A DNA stretch of 32,588 bases from Marinobacter sp. (GCA_018623515.1 JAAZVL010000017.1:1-32588); one strand, 5' to 3'. Positions 22,713 to 32,178 are shown, numbered from the stretch's first letter. The notes: generated by a model from the letters alone, not told the origin. Made by a program: numbers and translations.

Positions 22713-23972
22713 GTGACCGAGCACAAAGGCAAGTTATCCCCCCTGCTCAAGCAGGCCACCGGCATCACTGCCGCCAAGGGCGAAGGCGCCTACATTATTG
22801 ATCCGGAGGGTAAGCGCTATCTGGATTTCACCTCAGGGATCGGGGTAACCAGTACCGGTCACTGCCACCCGAAGGTTGTTGAGGCGGCCCAGAAGCAGGT
22901 GGCCACCATGATCCACGCCCAGGCCACCACGGTGATGAACCCCAGGTTGCCGGAGCTGGCCGAAAAGCTCGGTGAGCTGACCCCGGATCCCCTGAACGCC
23001 TTCTTCTTCTCCAATGCCGGGACAGAAGTGGCCGAGGGCGCCATCCGGCTGGTGCGCCAGGCCACAGGTCGGCCGAACATCATCGTGTTCCACGGGGGTT
23101 TCCATGGCCGGACCATGGGCTCGCTATCCCTGACCACTTCCAGTGTCGGCCTGAGGGCCGGTGTAAGCCCGATGATGGGTGGCGTGGTCGTAGCCCCCTT
23201 CCCCCACGCCTTCCATTATGGCTGGAGCGTGGAGGAAGCCACGGATTTCTGCCTGAAGGAGCTGGACCGGATCTTCGTGACCTACTCGGCCCCGAAAGAA
23301 ACCGCAGCCATGCTCATCGAACCGGTTCAGGGTGAAGGCGGCTACGTGCCCGCCAACGCCCGATTCATGCAGGGCCTGCGGGAACGCTGTGACAAGCATG
23401 GCATCATGCTGGTGTTCGATGAAGTTCAGGCGGGGTTTGGCCGCAGCGGCAAGTTCTGGGCCCATGAGCACTTCGGTGTCACCCCGGACGCCATCATGAT
23501 CGCCAAAGGCCTGGCCAGCGGCTTCCCGATCTCGGCGCTGGCAGCCTCAGAAGAAACCATGGCGAGGGGCTGGCCTGGGTCCCAGGGTGGCACCTACGGT
23601 GGTAATGCGGTGTCCGCAGCCGCGGCTATCGCCACCATCGATGTCATCAAGGAGGAAGGCCTGGTGGAAAATGCCGCCAACATGGGCCAACGCCTCTGGA
23701 ACAACCTTCATGCCCTGAAGAAGGACTATCCCGAGATGGCGGACATCCGGGGCAAGGGCCTGATGGTCGGTGTTGAGATGCGCCGTGGTGACTGTCCGGA
23801 CGGCGAGCGGGCCGGCAACCTGCTCAAGGAATGCGAGAAACGGGGATTGCTGATGCTGCGCTGTGGCCCCTACCACGAGATCGTGCGCTGGCTGCCCCCG
23901 CTGATTGTGAACCAGCAGCAGGTTGACGAGGCGACGGGGATTTTTGAGGAGGCGCTGAAGGCGACTGCCTGA
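22713..23972 (+). CDS. Class III pyridoxal-phosphate aminotransferase (GabT/ArgD-like)
   Basis: 419 residues from GTG 22713, with GGAGG 6 nt upstream. An ATG two bases earlier is immediately closed by TGA (ATGTGA) and cannot be the start. The PLP site is complete: NAGTEVAEGA (101-110), HGGFHGRT (127-134), LIEPVQGEGG (201-210), FDEVQAGFGR (235-244) and the Schiff-base Lys265 in IAKGLASG. The family transfers amino groups of omega-amino acids such as 4-aminobutyrate or acetylornithine. It is the second gene of a two-gene operon with the dehydrogenase and is followed by a strong terminator. Substrate unassigned; GABA-type is the best guess. Confidence 0.9.
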   Translation: MTEHKGKLSPLLKQATGITAAKGEGAYIIDPEGKRYLDFTSGIGVTSTGHCHPKVVEAAQKQVATMIHAQATTVMNPRLPELAEKLGELTPDPLNAFFFSNAGTEVAEGAIRLVRQATGRPNIIVFHGGFHGRTMGSLSLTTSSVGLRAGVSPMMGGVVVAPFPHAFHYGWSVEEATDFCLKELDRIFVTYSAPKETAAMLIEPVQGEGGYVPANARFMQGLRERCDKHGIMLVFDEVQAGFGRSGKFWAHEHFGVTPDAIMIAKGLASGFPISALAASEETMARGWPGSQGGTYGGNAVSAAAAIATIDVIKEEGLVENAANMGQRLWNNLHALKKDYPEMADIRGKGLMVGVEMRRGDCPDGERAGNLLKECEKRGLLMLRCGPYHEIVRWLPPLIVNQQQVDEATGIFEEALKATA

Positions 23973-24006
23973 CCCGACGGGAACCCCCGGAGTCAGAACG
24001 AAATCT

Positions 24007-24042
24007 GGGGTCAGAAGAAGGCCTTCTTCTGACCCCTTTTTT
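24007..24042 (+). terminator. GGGGTC palindromic repeat, copy 4 (AAGAA subtype), with T6: terminator
   Basis: Perfect 30-nt palindrome (GGGGTCAGAAGAAGG then CCTTCTTCTGACCCC, 24007-24036) followed directly by TTTTTT. This is a textbook intrinsic terminator 34 nt after the aminotransferase stop, and the same family of repeat elsewhere in the window lacks the T-tract. It also forms a doublet with copy 5, 20 nt downstream. Confidence 0.85.
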
Positions 24043-24056
24043 ATGCCCGCGAAGAC

Positions 24057-24086
24057 GGGGTCAGATGAAAGCTTTCATCAGACCCC
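24057..24086. repeat. GGGGTC palindromic repeat, copy 5 (ATGAA subtype, A:A form)
   Basis: GGGGTCAGATGAAAG then CTTTCATCAGACCCC, arms pairing except for A:A at arm position 7, so it is the reverse-strand form of the T:T copies 1, 3 and 6. 19 nt from the stop of the DUF1439 gene; second half of the doublet with copy 4. Confidence 0.85.
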
Positions 24087-24105
24087 ATGTTGATGCACCC
24101 CACTG

Positions 24106-24678
24106 TCATTCGTTATCCATCACGAATTCCAGCCGCCCGGGCGCCACCCGCACGTCCATCGGCACCATCCCGAACATCCGCTGGGTAAAGTCGGTCTCGT
24201 CCAGGCGGTACACCGGCATGGTTTCCAGCATCTGCGCCACCACCCGCATCACAGTATCGGTTACCGGCGCCAGATCACCCTTGAAGAACGGGGAATCGAT
24301 GCTGCTTTCCAGCAGCTGCAGCCGCCGGATGTATACGGCCTTTTCCTGGCTGTCATAGTAAGGCGCGCCCTCGACTTTCAGGGCAATGTCCACAGGCAGT
24401 TTCGCCATCAGGGCATTGAGCGCCACCTGACCACGCACATCAATCACGGCCACGTCCCGACCGTCCGGCCCCAGAGTGATGTCGGCATCATCCAGACTGA
24501 GGCTGAGCGGAGACCCACTCTGCAGTTGCTTGCGGTCATACTCCGCTACCACATCTTTCAGGTGGCTCTCCAGCTCTCCTTCTGAAATTGCATAGGGAGA
24601 GATGCTGGCGCAGCCACTCGAGAGCAGTGTCACGATGGCCAGAAGCGCCCACAGGGCGCCGTTGGGTAATATGTTCAT
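24106..24678 (-). CDS. DUF1439 domain lipoprotein (YceB-like)
   Basis: 190 residues. Signal sequence with lipobox LLSSGC (Cys23), then SISPYAISEGELESHLKDVV and SLDDADITLGPDGRDVAVIDVRG, typical of DUF1439 proteins such as E. coli YceB, which belong to the tubular lipid-binding-like fold and sit in the envelope. ATG 24678 has AGGA about 8 nt upstream. The function is unknown; lipid binding is an inference from the fold. Monocistronic, convergent with the aminotransferase, with two palindromic repeats between them. Confidence 0.82.
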   Translation of the reverse strand: MNILPNGALWALLAIVTLLSSGCASISPYAISEGELESHLKDVVAEYDRKQLQSGSPLSLSLDDADITLGPDGRDVAVIDVRGQVALNALMAKLPVDIALKVEGAPYYDSQEKAVYIRRLQLLESSIDSPFFKGDLAPVTDTVMRVVAQMLETMPVYRLDETDFTQRMFGMVPMDVRVAPGRLEFVMDNE

Positions 24679-24771
24679 GAATGGTTCCTCCGAAAGATGC
24701 TCTTATCCTGCGCCAGGGGACAGGATCGGGCAACCACAGGGTATTAAAGATTGGTCAGGAACGACCCGGGC

Positions 24772-24963
24772 CTATTCATTCTCGGCCCGGGCTTGGACGT
24801 GCGGTGTGAGATTTTCGTCAATGGTCACATGCAGCAGGATCGGCTGACAGCAGACCTGGCAATCCTCCACGTACTCCTGCTCCGCCACTGACGGGTCGAC
24901 GCTGATGTCCAGCGTCTCCCAGCAATAGGGGCATTGGATGAGTACTGACTCCAGGGCAGACAC
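24772..24963 (-). CDS. CPXCG motif-containing cysteine-rich protein
   Basis: 63 residues. CPYCWETLDI (Cys11, Cys14) and DCQVCCQPI (Cys35, 38, 39) form two Cys pairs that should bind one zinc ion, the pattern of the Cys_rich_CPXG family of small gammaproteobacterial proteins; the domain is followed by an acidic tail. Function unknown. The GTG start at 24963 has GGAG 7 nt upstream; that site overlaps the stop codon of the class I aminotransferase (TAAGGAG), so translation is probably coupled to it. Gap of 9 nt. Confidence 0.85.
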   Translation of the reverse strand: MSALESVLIQCPYCWETLDISVDPSVAEQEYVEDCQVCCQPILLHVTIDENLTPHVQARAENE

Positions 24964-24972
24964 GCAAGCTCC

Positions 24973-26199
24973 TTACAGTTGCTGCTTGGCCATCCAGGGG
25001 ATGATGCGGTCAAACGCTTCTTCGAGCCGTTCGCAGGTGGTGGAAAAACTGATGCGTAGTGCGTTGGTGCACTCCTCACCGAAGGCATCCCCTGGCACCA
25101 CGCAGACGCCGGTTTCCTTGAGCATCCGAAGCGCCAGATCGGAACCGTCCACATGGGGCGGCAGGTCGGGGAACGCAAAGAACGCACCGCCGGGTTTATA
25201 GCCGGTCATGTAGGGGGTCTGGTCGATCAGCTCCACCACCTTGTCCCGGCGCTCCCGGTAGATATCCACCATGTCCCGCACACACTGCTGGTCACCGGTC
25301 AGGGCCGCCACACCGGCGAACTGAGCCGGGGTATTGGCTACCGAGGTGGTGAACATGTGGTACCGGCGCAGCGACTTGATGGCCGCCTGGCTGGAGATCA
25401 CCCAGCCGACCCGCAGGCCAGCCATGCTGTAGGTCTTGGAAAAGCTGCTGATGCACATGATGTTGTCCAGGTCCATGGAGCAGTTGAGGACACTGGCAAA
25501 ATCATCGTCATCGAAGATCAGGTGGTCATACACCTGATCGGCGTACACCTGGATACCCCGGTAGGCGCACTCCTCGAGGATAGTTTCCACGGTACTGCGC
25601 GGATACACCGCCCCGGTGGGGTTGTTCGGGTTGTTCAGAACCAGCGCAAAGGTCCGGGAGCCCATGGCACGGATCACGTCGTCCGGATCCAGCTGATGGT
25701 TGTTCTCGGCCCGGGTAGGCACGTATTTCACCTCGCCGCCGTTCATCCGGATCAGCGGAGCGTACAACAGGAACGACGGATCGGTGACGATGAACTGGCG
25801 GCCCGGAGCCGAGGTGGCGGACAACGCCAGGTACATGGCCTCGGTGGCGCCGCTGGTGATCAGGATGTTGTCCCGGGTGAGCTTCCGGTTGTAACGCCGG
25901 CCGTAATAGTCTCGCAGTGCCACCAACAGCTCCGGCAGGCCGGCATCCATGGTATAGCCGGTCTGGCCCGCATTCAGGGCGTCGACATAAGCATCGATGA
26001 TGTGCTTGGGCGTCGGCAGATCCGGCTGGCCGATGGACAGGTGGATCACATCCTTCATGCTCGAGGCCATATTCACCAGACGACGAATACCGGATACCGG
26101 AATCGCCTGCATGGCAGGGTTCCAACTGGCCTTCGCCTTACGATACTTGACCTTGCGCGGCTTGGCCTGGCCGGTTTCGCGGTTGGGAGCTTCTGCCAT
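24973..26199 (-). CDS. Class I/II pyridoxal-phosphate aminotransferase
   Basis: 408 residues, fold type I. SIGQPDLPTPKHI (55-67), SGATEAMYLAL (116-126), NNPNNPTGAVYP (189-200), YADQVYDHLIF (219-229) and SSFSKTYSMAGLRVGW (251-266, Schiff-base Lys255) are present, with the carboxylate Arg in ALRISFSTT near the end. An unusually basic N-terminal tail (KPRKVKYRKAKASW, about residues 13-26) precedes the domain. These motifs suit aspartate- or aromatic-type transaminases; a precise substrate is not claimed. A strong ribosome site (GAGGAGG) precedes the ATG. First gene of a pair with the CPXCG protein. Confidence 0.9.
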   Translation of the reverse strand: MAEAPNRETGQAKPRKVKYRKAKASWNPAMQAIPVSGIRRLVNMASSMKDVIHLSIGQPDLPTPKHIIDAYVDALNAGQTGYTMDAGLPELLVALRDYYGRRYNRKLTRDNILITSGATEAMYLALSATSAPGRQFIVTDPSFLLYAPLIRMNGGEVKYVPTRAENNHQLDPDDVIRAMGSRTFALVLNNPNNPTGAVYPRSTVETILEECAYRGIQVYADQVYDHLIFDDDDFASVLNCSMDLDNIMCISSFSKTYSMAGLRVGWVISSQAAIKSLRRYHMFTTSVANTPAQFAGVAALTGDQQCVRDMVDIYRERRDKVVELIDQTPYMTGYKPGGAFFAFPDLPPHVDGSDLALRMLKETGVCVVPGDAFGEECTNALRISFSTTCERLEEAFDRIIPWMAKQQL

Positions 26200-26521
26200 A
26201 AATACCTCCTCGGGCGGGACGGGAAAAGACCTACCTCTGCAGGTTAGTCAGTAAAAACAGGCGGTACAAGACAAAAACCAATAAAGATGGGATAAGTAAA
26301 AATACGGCCTCGGGCGCAAGGCTCCGGGCCCTGAAAACTCGGACTATCGGCCGGAGAGGGGACAACGCGAACCCGGGGTCTGATGAACGCTTTCATCTGA
26401 CCCCATTTTGATGAACACCCCAAGGTTGACCGCACTGCAAGCTCAAACCAGACTGTAGGAAGCGGTACACCCAACCCACCGCAGCAATTTCAGTGTTCAC
26501 CCATAACGAGGCGGAGGCCCA
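26200..26521. other. 322-nt divergent intergenic region
   Basis: No gene is seen here. It must hold the promoters of the divergent aminotransferase and D-2-hydroxyacid dehydrogenase. A weak leftward promoter could be TTGTAC and TAACCT with a 17-nt spacer, read on the minus strand near 26270-26240. The rightward gene has a GGCGGAGG ribosome site. The centre carries palindromic repeat copy 6. Confidence 0.5.
26375..26404. repeat. GGGGTC palindromic repeat, copy 6 (ATGAA subtype)
   Basis: GGGGTCTGATGAACG then CTTTCATCTGACCCC, with the T:T mismatch. It is the only copy in a divergent, not convergent, gap, so a pure terminator role cannot explain it. The flank ATTTTGATG resembles ATGTTGATG after copy 5. 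Confidence 0.85.
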
Positions 26522-27505
26522 ATGACTCAGCAAAGCAAACCGGTTGTAACCGTTTTGACAGCTCCTGGCGAACAGCAGCCACCGGGCATGGATGCGTTAA
26601 AAGCCCGGGCCGAGGTCCGGTTTGCCTGCGATGAACAGACGCTGAGAGACACCCTGCCGGGCACGGACGTGATGATGGTGACCGATTTCAGGACCGAAGC
26701 CCTGGAAGCCGCCTGGCACTGTGCCGACAAACTCCAGTGGATCCATGCCACCAGTGCCGGCGTCGATGCCCTCATGTTTCCGGGCCTGATCGAAAGCGAT
26801 GTGGTGGTCACCAACGCCCGGGGCATCTTCGACCGGACCATTGCCGAGTATGTGCTTTGCACCATCCTGATGTTCGCCAAGGATTTTCCGAATTCGATCC
26901 GCCTCCAGCACCGGCATGAATGGAAACACCGGGATACGGAGCGGGCCGAAGGCAAGCAGGTGCTGGTGGTCGGCGCCGGCTCCATTGGCCGTCAGATCGG
27001 CCGCCTGGTCCGGGCGGCGGGGCTCCAGCCCCATGGCATCGCCCGCACCCCACGCCACGACGACCCGGATTTCGTGGCGGTGCATGGCAACGATGATCTG
27101 TTCAATCAGCTGCCCCACTATGATTACGTGGTCATTGCCGCTCCCCTCACCCCGCAGACCGAGGGCCTGTTCGACCACAAGGCGTTCAAGGCCATGCGTA
27201 AAAGTGCCCGACTCATTAACATTGGTCGTGGCCCCATCGTGAAAACCGATGACCTGATTGTCGCCCTGGAGGATGGGGAAATCGCCGGCGCCGCCCTGGA
27301 TGTCTTCGAGGAAGAGCCGCTGCCCAAGGGCCATCCGCTCTGGGATATGGAAAACGTGATCATGACCGCCCACATGGCGGGCGATTTCATCGGCTGGAAG
27401 CGGGCCCTGACCGATCAGTTCCTGGAGAACTTCGATCTGTGGCACAAGGGCCGGAACCTGTTCAACCTGGTGGACAAGAGACTCGGTTATGCCGGCAGCA
27501 AATAA
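26522..27505 (+). CDS. D-2-hydroxyacid dehydrogenase family protein
   Basis: 327 residues. NAD-binding GAGSIGRQIG (151-160), then NIGRGPIV (233-240; Arg236), EEEPLPKGHPLW with the catalytic Glu (about 264) and TAHMAGDF with His284 are the Arg-Glu-His triad and motifs of the D-isomer dehydrogenases. The short catalytic domain with HATSAGVDAL resembles the glyoxylate/hydroxypyruvate reductase or D-lactate-like branch without an ACT domain. Oxidises or reduces 2-keto/2-hydroxy acids with NAD(P)H; substrate not assignable. ATG 26522 has GGAGG upstream. Monocistronic and followed by a terminator. Confidence 0.9.
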   Translation: MTQQSKPVVTVLTAPGEQQPPGMDALKARAEVRFACDEQTLRDTLPGTDVMMVTDFRTEALEAAWHCADKLQWIHATSAGVDALMFPGLIESDVVVTNARGIFDRTIAEYVLCTILMFAKDFPNSIRLQHRHEWKHRDTERAEGKQVLVVGAGSIGRQIGRLVRAAGLQPHGIARTPRHDDPDFVAVHGNDDLFNQLPHYDYVVIAAPLTPQTEGLFDHKAFKAMRKSARLINIGRGPIVKTDDLIVALEDGEIAGAALDVFEEEPLPKGHPLWDMENVIMTAHMAGDFIGWKRALTDQFLENFDLWHKGRNLFNLVDKRLGYAGSK

Positions 27506-27540
27506 CGCCGGCAGTTTCGGAATTACAGGCCATAGAGACA

Positions 27541-27568
27541 AAAACGGGAGCCCTCAGGCTCCCGTTTT
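27541..27568. terminator. Bidirectional Rho-independent terminator
   Basis: AAAACGGGAGCC, loop CTCA, GGCTCCCGTTTT: a perfect 12-bp stem with an A-tract on one side and a T-tract on the other, between the convergent D-2-hydroxyacid dehydrogenase and response regulator genes. It can work in both directions. Confidence 0.88.
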
Positions 27569-27580
27569 CAGGTCAAAGCC

Positions 27581-27610
27581 GGGGTCAGATGAAAGCTTTC
27601 ATCTGACCCC
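27581..27610. repeat. GGGGTC palindromic repeat, copy 7 (ATGAA subtype, perfect)
   Basis: GGGGTCAGATGAAAG then CTTTCATCTGACCCC, a perfect 30-nt palindrome followed by AACTTC. It is 12 nt past a separate real terminator and 8 nt from the stop of the response regulator gene, so its presence is not needed for termination. Confidence 0.88.
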
Positions 27611-27618
27611 AACTTCCA

Positions 27619-28284
27619 TCAACCACCCGAAAGCGACTGATCCGAAGGATCGATCTCCATCTGCTGGATCGCGATCACTGCCTGGGTCCGGTTACGAACC
27701 CCCAGCTTCCGGAATACTGCGGTGATATGAGCCTTGATGGTCGCCTCGGAGACATCCAGATCATAGGCGATCTGTTTGTTCAGAAGCCCTTCGGCCAGCA
27801 TGCCCAGCACCCGGAACTGCTGCGGAGTCAGTGACGCCAGACGTTCGGAGAAGTCCGTCGACTCGGACTGCATCCGTTCGATCCTCTCTGCCACCCCCTC
27901 CGGCAGCCAGACATCCCCTTCCAGGACCGCCTGAATCGCCTCGGTAATGGTCGGCAGCGGCGCCGACTTCGGAATGAAGCCGGACGCCCCGTAGTCGATC
28001 GAGCGGCGCATCACCTGCAGTTCCTCTGATCCTGACACCACCACCACCGGCAAGCCCGGATACTGCCCGCGCATGAACACGAGCCCGGAGAAGCCGTGGG
28101 CACCCGGCATGTTCAGGTCCAGCAGAACCAGATCCGCGTCCGGGTGCGACTCTACCGCCGCCTGCAGTGACTTGATGCTGTCGACTTCCACCGTCTTGGC
28201 ATCCGGCACCGCCTGACTGACCGCCTGCTTCAATGCTGCTCGGAACAGCGGGTGATCATCAGCGACGATAATTGTTTGTGTCAT
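27619..28284 (-). CDS. LuxR/NarL-type response regulator, CrbR/ErdR-like
   Basis: 221 residues. Receiver domain 1-120 with the acidic pair Asp9-Asp10, phospho-acceptor Asp56 (LLDLNMPG), SGSEE and Lys in GFIPKSA; LuxR helix-turn-helix at about 148-205 (LTPQQFRVLGMLAEGLLNKQ and VSEATIKAHITAVFRKLGV). It lies 39 nt after acs in the same direction. In Pseudomonas and Vibrio the regulator of acs is a response regulator of this type (CrbR/ErdR, with the kinase CrbS/MxtR), so I infer that role here; no sensor kinase is in the window. AGGAAT lies 8 nt upstream of the ATG. Confidence 0.9.
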   Translation of the reverse strand: MTQTIIVADDHPLFRAALKQAVSQAVPDAKTVEVDSIKSLQAAVESHPDADLVLLDLNMPGAHGFSGLVFMRGQYPGLPVVVVSGSEELQVMRRSIDYGASGFIPKSAPLPTITEAIQAVLEGDVWLPEGVAERIERMQSESTDFSERLASLTPQQFRVLGMLAEGLLNKQIAYDLDVSEATIKAHITAVFRKLGVRNRTQAVIAIQQMEIDPSDQSLSGG

Positions 28285-28323
28285 TCAACAGATTCCTCAC
28301 AGGTTATTGGCTGACAGCCGGCC

Positions 28324-30273
<1,950 letters not shown>

Positions 30274-30332
30274 TGTGCTCCCCCTTTGAGTTAGAGTCTG
30301 TTGTCATTATCGGTTTTAAAAAACAGAGCGAT

Positions 30333-30349
30333 CGGGCCTCTCCGGCCCG
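30333..30349 (-). promoter_or_regulatory. GC hairpin in the acs leader
   Basis: CGGGCC, loop TCTCC, GGCCCG in the region 60-75 nt upstream of the acs start. In the leftward direction it is followed about 10 nt later by TTTTTT, an imperfect terminator-like layout. It may affect mRNA stability or early termination; not a recognised riboswitch. Confidence 0.4.
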
Positions 30350-30374
30350 GAAGACGGATAGTGGTAGTTCAACA

Positions 30375-30390
30375 TGTGTGCCACCACACA
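30375..30390. promoter_or_regulatory. TGTGTG-CACACA inverted repeat upstream of acs
   Basis: TGTGTG, 4-nt centre CCAC, CACACA; perfect arms. Its form (TGTGT-N6-ACACA) is close to a Crp/Vfr-type site (TGTGA-N6-TCACA). About 100 nt upstream of the acs start. Candidate activator site only. Confidence 0.4.
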
Positions 30391-30394
30391 ATGA

Positions 30395-30413
30395 ATTAGA
30401 CTAACGTCCTAAT
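30395..30413. promoter_or_regulatory. ATTAG-CTAAT inverted repeat upstream of acs, candidate response-regulator box
   Basis: ATTAG, 9-nt centre, CTAAT (minus strand: ATTAGGACGTTAGTCTAAT). It lies about 125 nt upstream of the acs start and next to the TGTGTG repeat. It is the best candidate binding site for the CrbR-like regulator; the motif of that family is not recalled well enough to confirm. Confidence 0.35.
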
Positions 30414-30522
30414 GTGCCTGCACTTTTAGCCCTAAACTGACGGCAAACTGCAACAAACGGCTGGAAAAAACACAAACTGAGAAGCTATCTTGAGGATAGT
30501 CCGGGACAGGAAAATCGCCAGT

Positions 30523-30558
30523 AAAAATGACCGGATCCGGTTAGTGCCACCGGATCCG
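30523..30558 (-). terminator. Rho-independent terminator after the acyl-CoA reductase gene
   Basis: CGGATCCGG (30532-30540), 9-nt loop, CCGGATCCG (30550-30558), followed in the leftward direction by TCATTTTTAC. It lies 15 nt past the reductase stop. Each arm is nearly self-palindromic around GGATCC. Confidence 0.75.
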
Positions 30559-30572
30559 TATACCCGGCCGGG

Positions 30573-32114
30573 TCAGGCCGCTTTCTTTTTACGGTCGCGG
30601 GCTGTGCGCAAACTGTACAGTTTTCGTTCCTTCAGGGCATAGCGATTCAGGCCGGCGAGGTGAATCTTGCGCAGATACATTGACCAGTCAATCTGGCGCG
30701 CATCCACGGGGAACAGCGCCTGATCCAGGCTGCCCATTTTCTCTGAAAGGCCCAGCAACTCGTCATTCCGGAAAATATAGTCCGGCGCGGTATAGAAGCC
30801 GAAGATTGTCGCCAGCGAGCGGGTGGTATCCAGATTCCGAAGCATCTTCAGTTCCCGGGTGTGGCCCAGCAGCTTCAGCAGCCGGTCCGTCAGCCGAAGC
30901 GGGATACGAACACCGCCAACCACCGTGTCGAACAGCTTACGATTCACTGCCACAAAAGGCTTGGTGGGCTGACGATAGAACAGTTGGTCGTACTCGGCAT
31001 AATTGCTTTTCGACTCGGCCATGAGGTGGTCGATGAACTCGCCCAGGGAAATCGGATTGGAACTGCCGCTGCAGCATTGGTAGATACGGTGATCTGCCGG
31101 CTCGGACAGCGCCTCGGCGAGCCCCAGGATGATCGCGTTCGCCACCAGATCCACCGGAATCACGTCGATGACACCGGAGCGCTTGCCCGGAAACAGCGTG
31201 ACCTTCTCTCGGGCATAAGCCAGGATGATCGCGTCCGCCACTTTTACGCCCTCGATCCAGCCCGGAGCCGGCTCCTCCAGCGCACTCTCGATGATGGAGG
31301 GGCGAACGATAGTCAGCGGGCGACCCTGCAGCGCTTTCATCAGCCGCTGTTCGCCAAGCCACTTGGTGAAGGTGTAGGTGTCACTCCAGCCATACCGATT
31401 GGCTTCCTGGATCCCCAGCTCCACCAGTTTCTTTTCGAGGAGTTTGCCGGAATAACGCGAGCGGACATCGGCAATCTTGTCGTCGAGCAGGTTCACCAAC
31501 TCGTCAATCTCGAAATAACCATGTTCGCTCCGGGGAATGGCTTCGCCAGCGGGCTTGATGACGGACTCGGTCACCTGCCCTGCATTCATCCCGTTCACGT
31601 AACAGGTAGAAACCTGAATCACCGTCAGTTCGCGGTTGCTGAGCGCCAGTTCGGCGAGATTGTCCAGGCAGAGCGTGTTGATGGCCAGAGCCTTGTCGAG
31701 CTCCTCCCGGAAATTCACACTCGCGGCAGAGTTGATCACCGCATCCAGACCGGAGGCCAGGGTGTTGAAATCCTTCCGGGGCAAGCCGAAGCAGGGTTCG
31801 GTCACTTCTCCGGTGACACAATGGACCTTGTCTTCAATAAAGGCCTCGAAACCTTCGGAATCCTCCGCACGCAAGCGCTCGAACACGGACGACGTGGCGA
31901 TTTCGTTCAGAAACCGGCCACGGGCATCCGGGTGACGCTTGTTCCCCCGAATGAGCAGGTGCACACCACCAATGTCCGGCACAGTCCGGATCAATTTCTC
32001 CAGGACAACCTTGCCCAGAAAACCGGTGGTTCCGGTCACCAGGACCTGCTTGCCGCGAAGTGCATCGAGTACCTTCGATGAGGATACTTCGGGGGTGAAT
32101 TGCTTTGTTGCCAT
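30573..32114 (-). CDS. far: Alcohol-forming fatty acyl-CoA reductase
   Basis: 513 residues from ATG 32114, which has AAGGAG 7 nt upstream; a longer open frame to 32279 is rejected for lack of a ribosome site. N-terminal NAD(P)-binding domain with VTGTTGFLGKVVLEKLIR (26-43), INSAASVNFREELDKAL (127-143), active Tyr247-x3-Lys251 (TYTFTKWLGE) and IVRPSIIES; C-terminal FAR domain with NLDTTRSLATIFGF and PVDARQIDWSMYLRKIHLAGL. It agrees closely in length and motifs with the Marinobacter enzyme that reduces fatty acyl-CoA to fatty alcohol with NADPH for wax esters. It reduces both acyl-CoA and aldehyde steps. Monocistronic with its own terminator and a long leader. Confidence 0.95.
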   Translation of the reverse strand: MATKQFTPEVSSSKVLDALRGKQVLVTGTTGFLGKVVLEKLIRTVPDIGGVHLLIRGNKRHPDARGRFLNEIATSSVFERLRAEDSEGFEAFIEDKVHCVTGEVTEPCFGLPRKDFNTLASGLDAVINSAASVNFREELDKALAINTLCLDNLAELALSNRELTVIQVSTCYVNGMNAGQVTESVIKPAGEAIPRSEHGYFEIDELVNLLDDKIADVRSRYSGKLLEKKLVELGIQEANRYGWSDTYTFTKWLGEQRLMKALQGRPLTIVRPSIIESALEEPAPGWIEGVKVADAIILAYAREKVTLFPGKRSGVIDVIPVDLVANAIILGLAEALSEPADHRIYQCCSGSSNPISLGEFIDHLMAESKSNYAEYDQLFYRQPTKPFVAVNRKLFDTVVGGVRIPLRLTDRLLKLLGHTRELKMLRNLDTTRSLATIFGFYTAPDYIFRNDELLGLSEKMGSLDQALFPVDARQIDWSMYLRKIHLAGLNRYALKERKLYSLRTARDRKKKAA

Positions 32115-32162
32115 GGACGAACTCCTTCTCTGACTGAACGGATTAGCCGGATCAATAACTGT

Positions 32163-32178
32163 CGGGGCGTCGGCCCCG
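32163..32178 (-). promoter_or_regulatory. CGGGGC hairpin in the acyl-CoA reductase leader
   Basis: CGGGGC, loop GTCG, GCCCCG about 50 nt upstream of the reductase start. There is no T-tract. It may be part of the mRNA leader; the role is unknown. Confidence 0.35.

Noticed and set aside
22711-22716. ATG at 22711 as start of the class III aminotransferase
   Set aside because: It is followed at once by TGA; the in-frame GTG at 22713 with GGAGG upstream is the real start.
20071-27610. Palindromic repeats considered as a CRISPR array
   Set aside because: Copies are kilobases apart or in pairs, not regularly spaced, and no cas gene is present.
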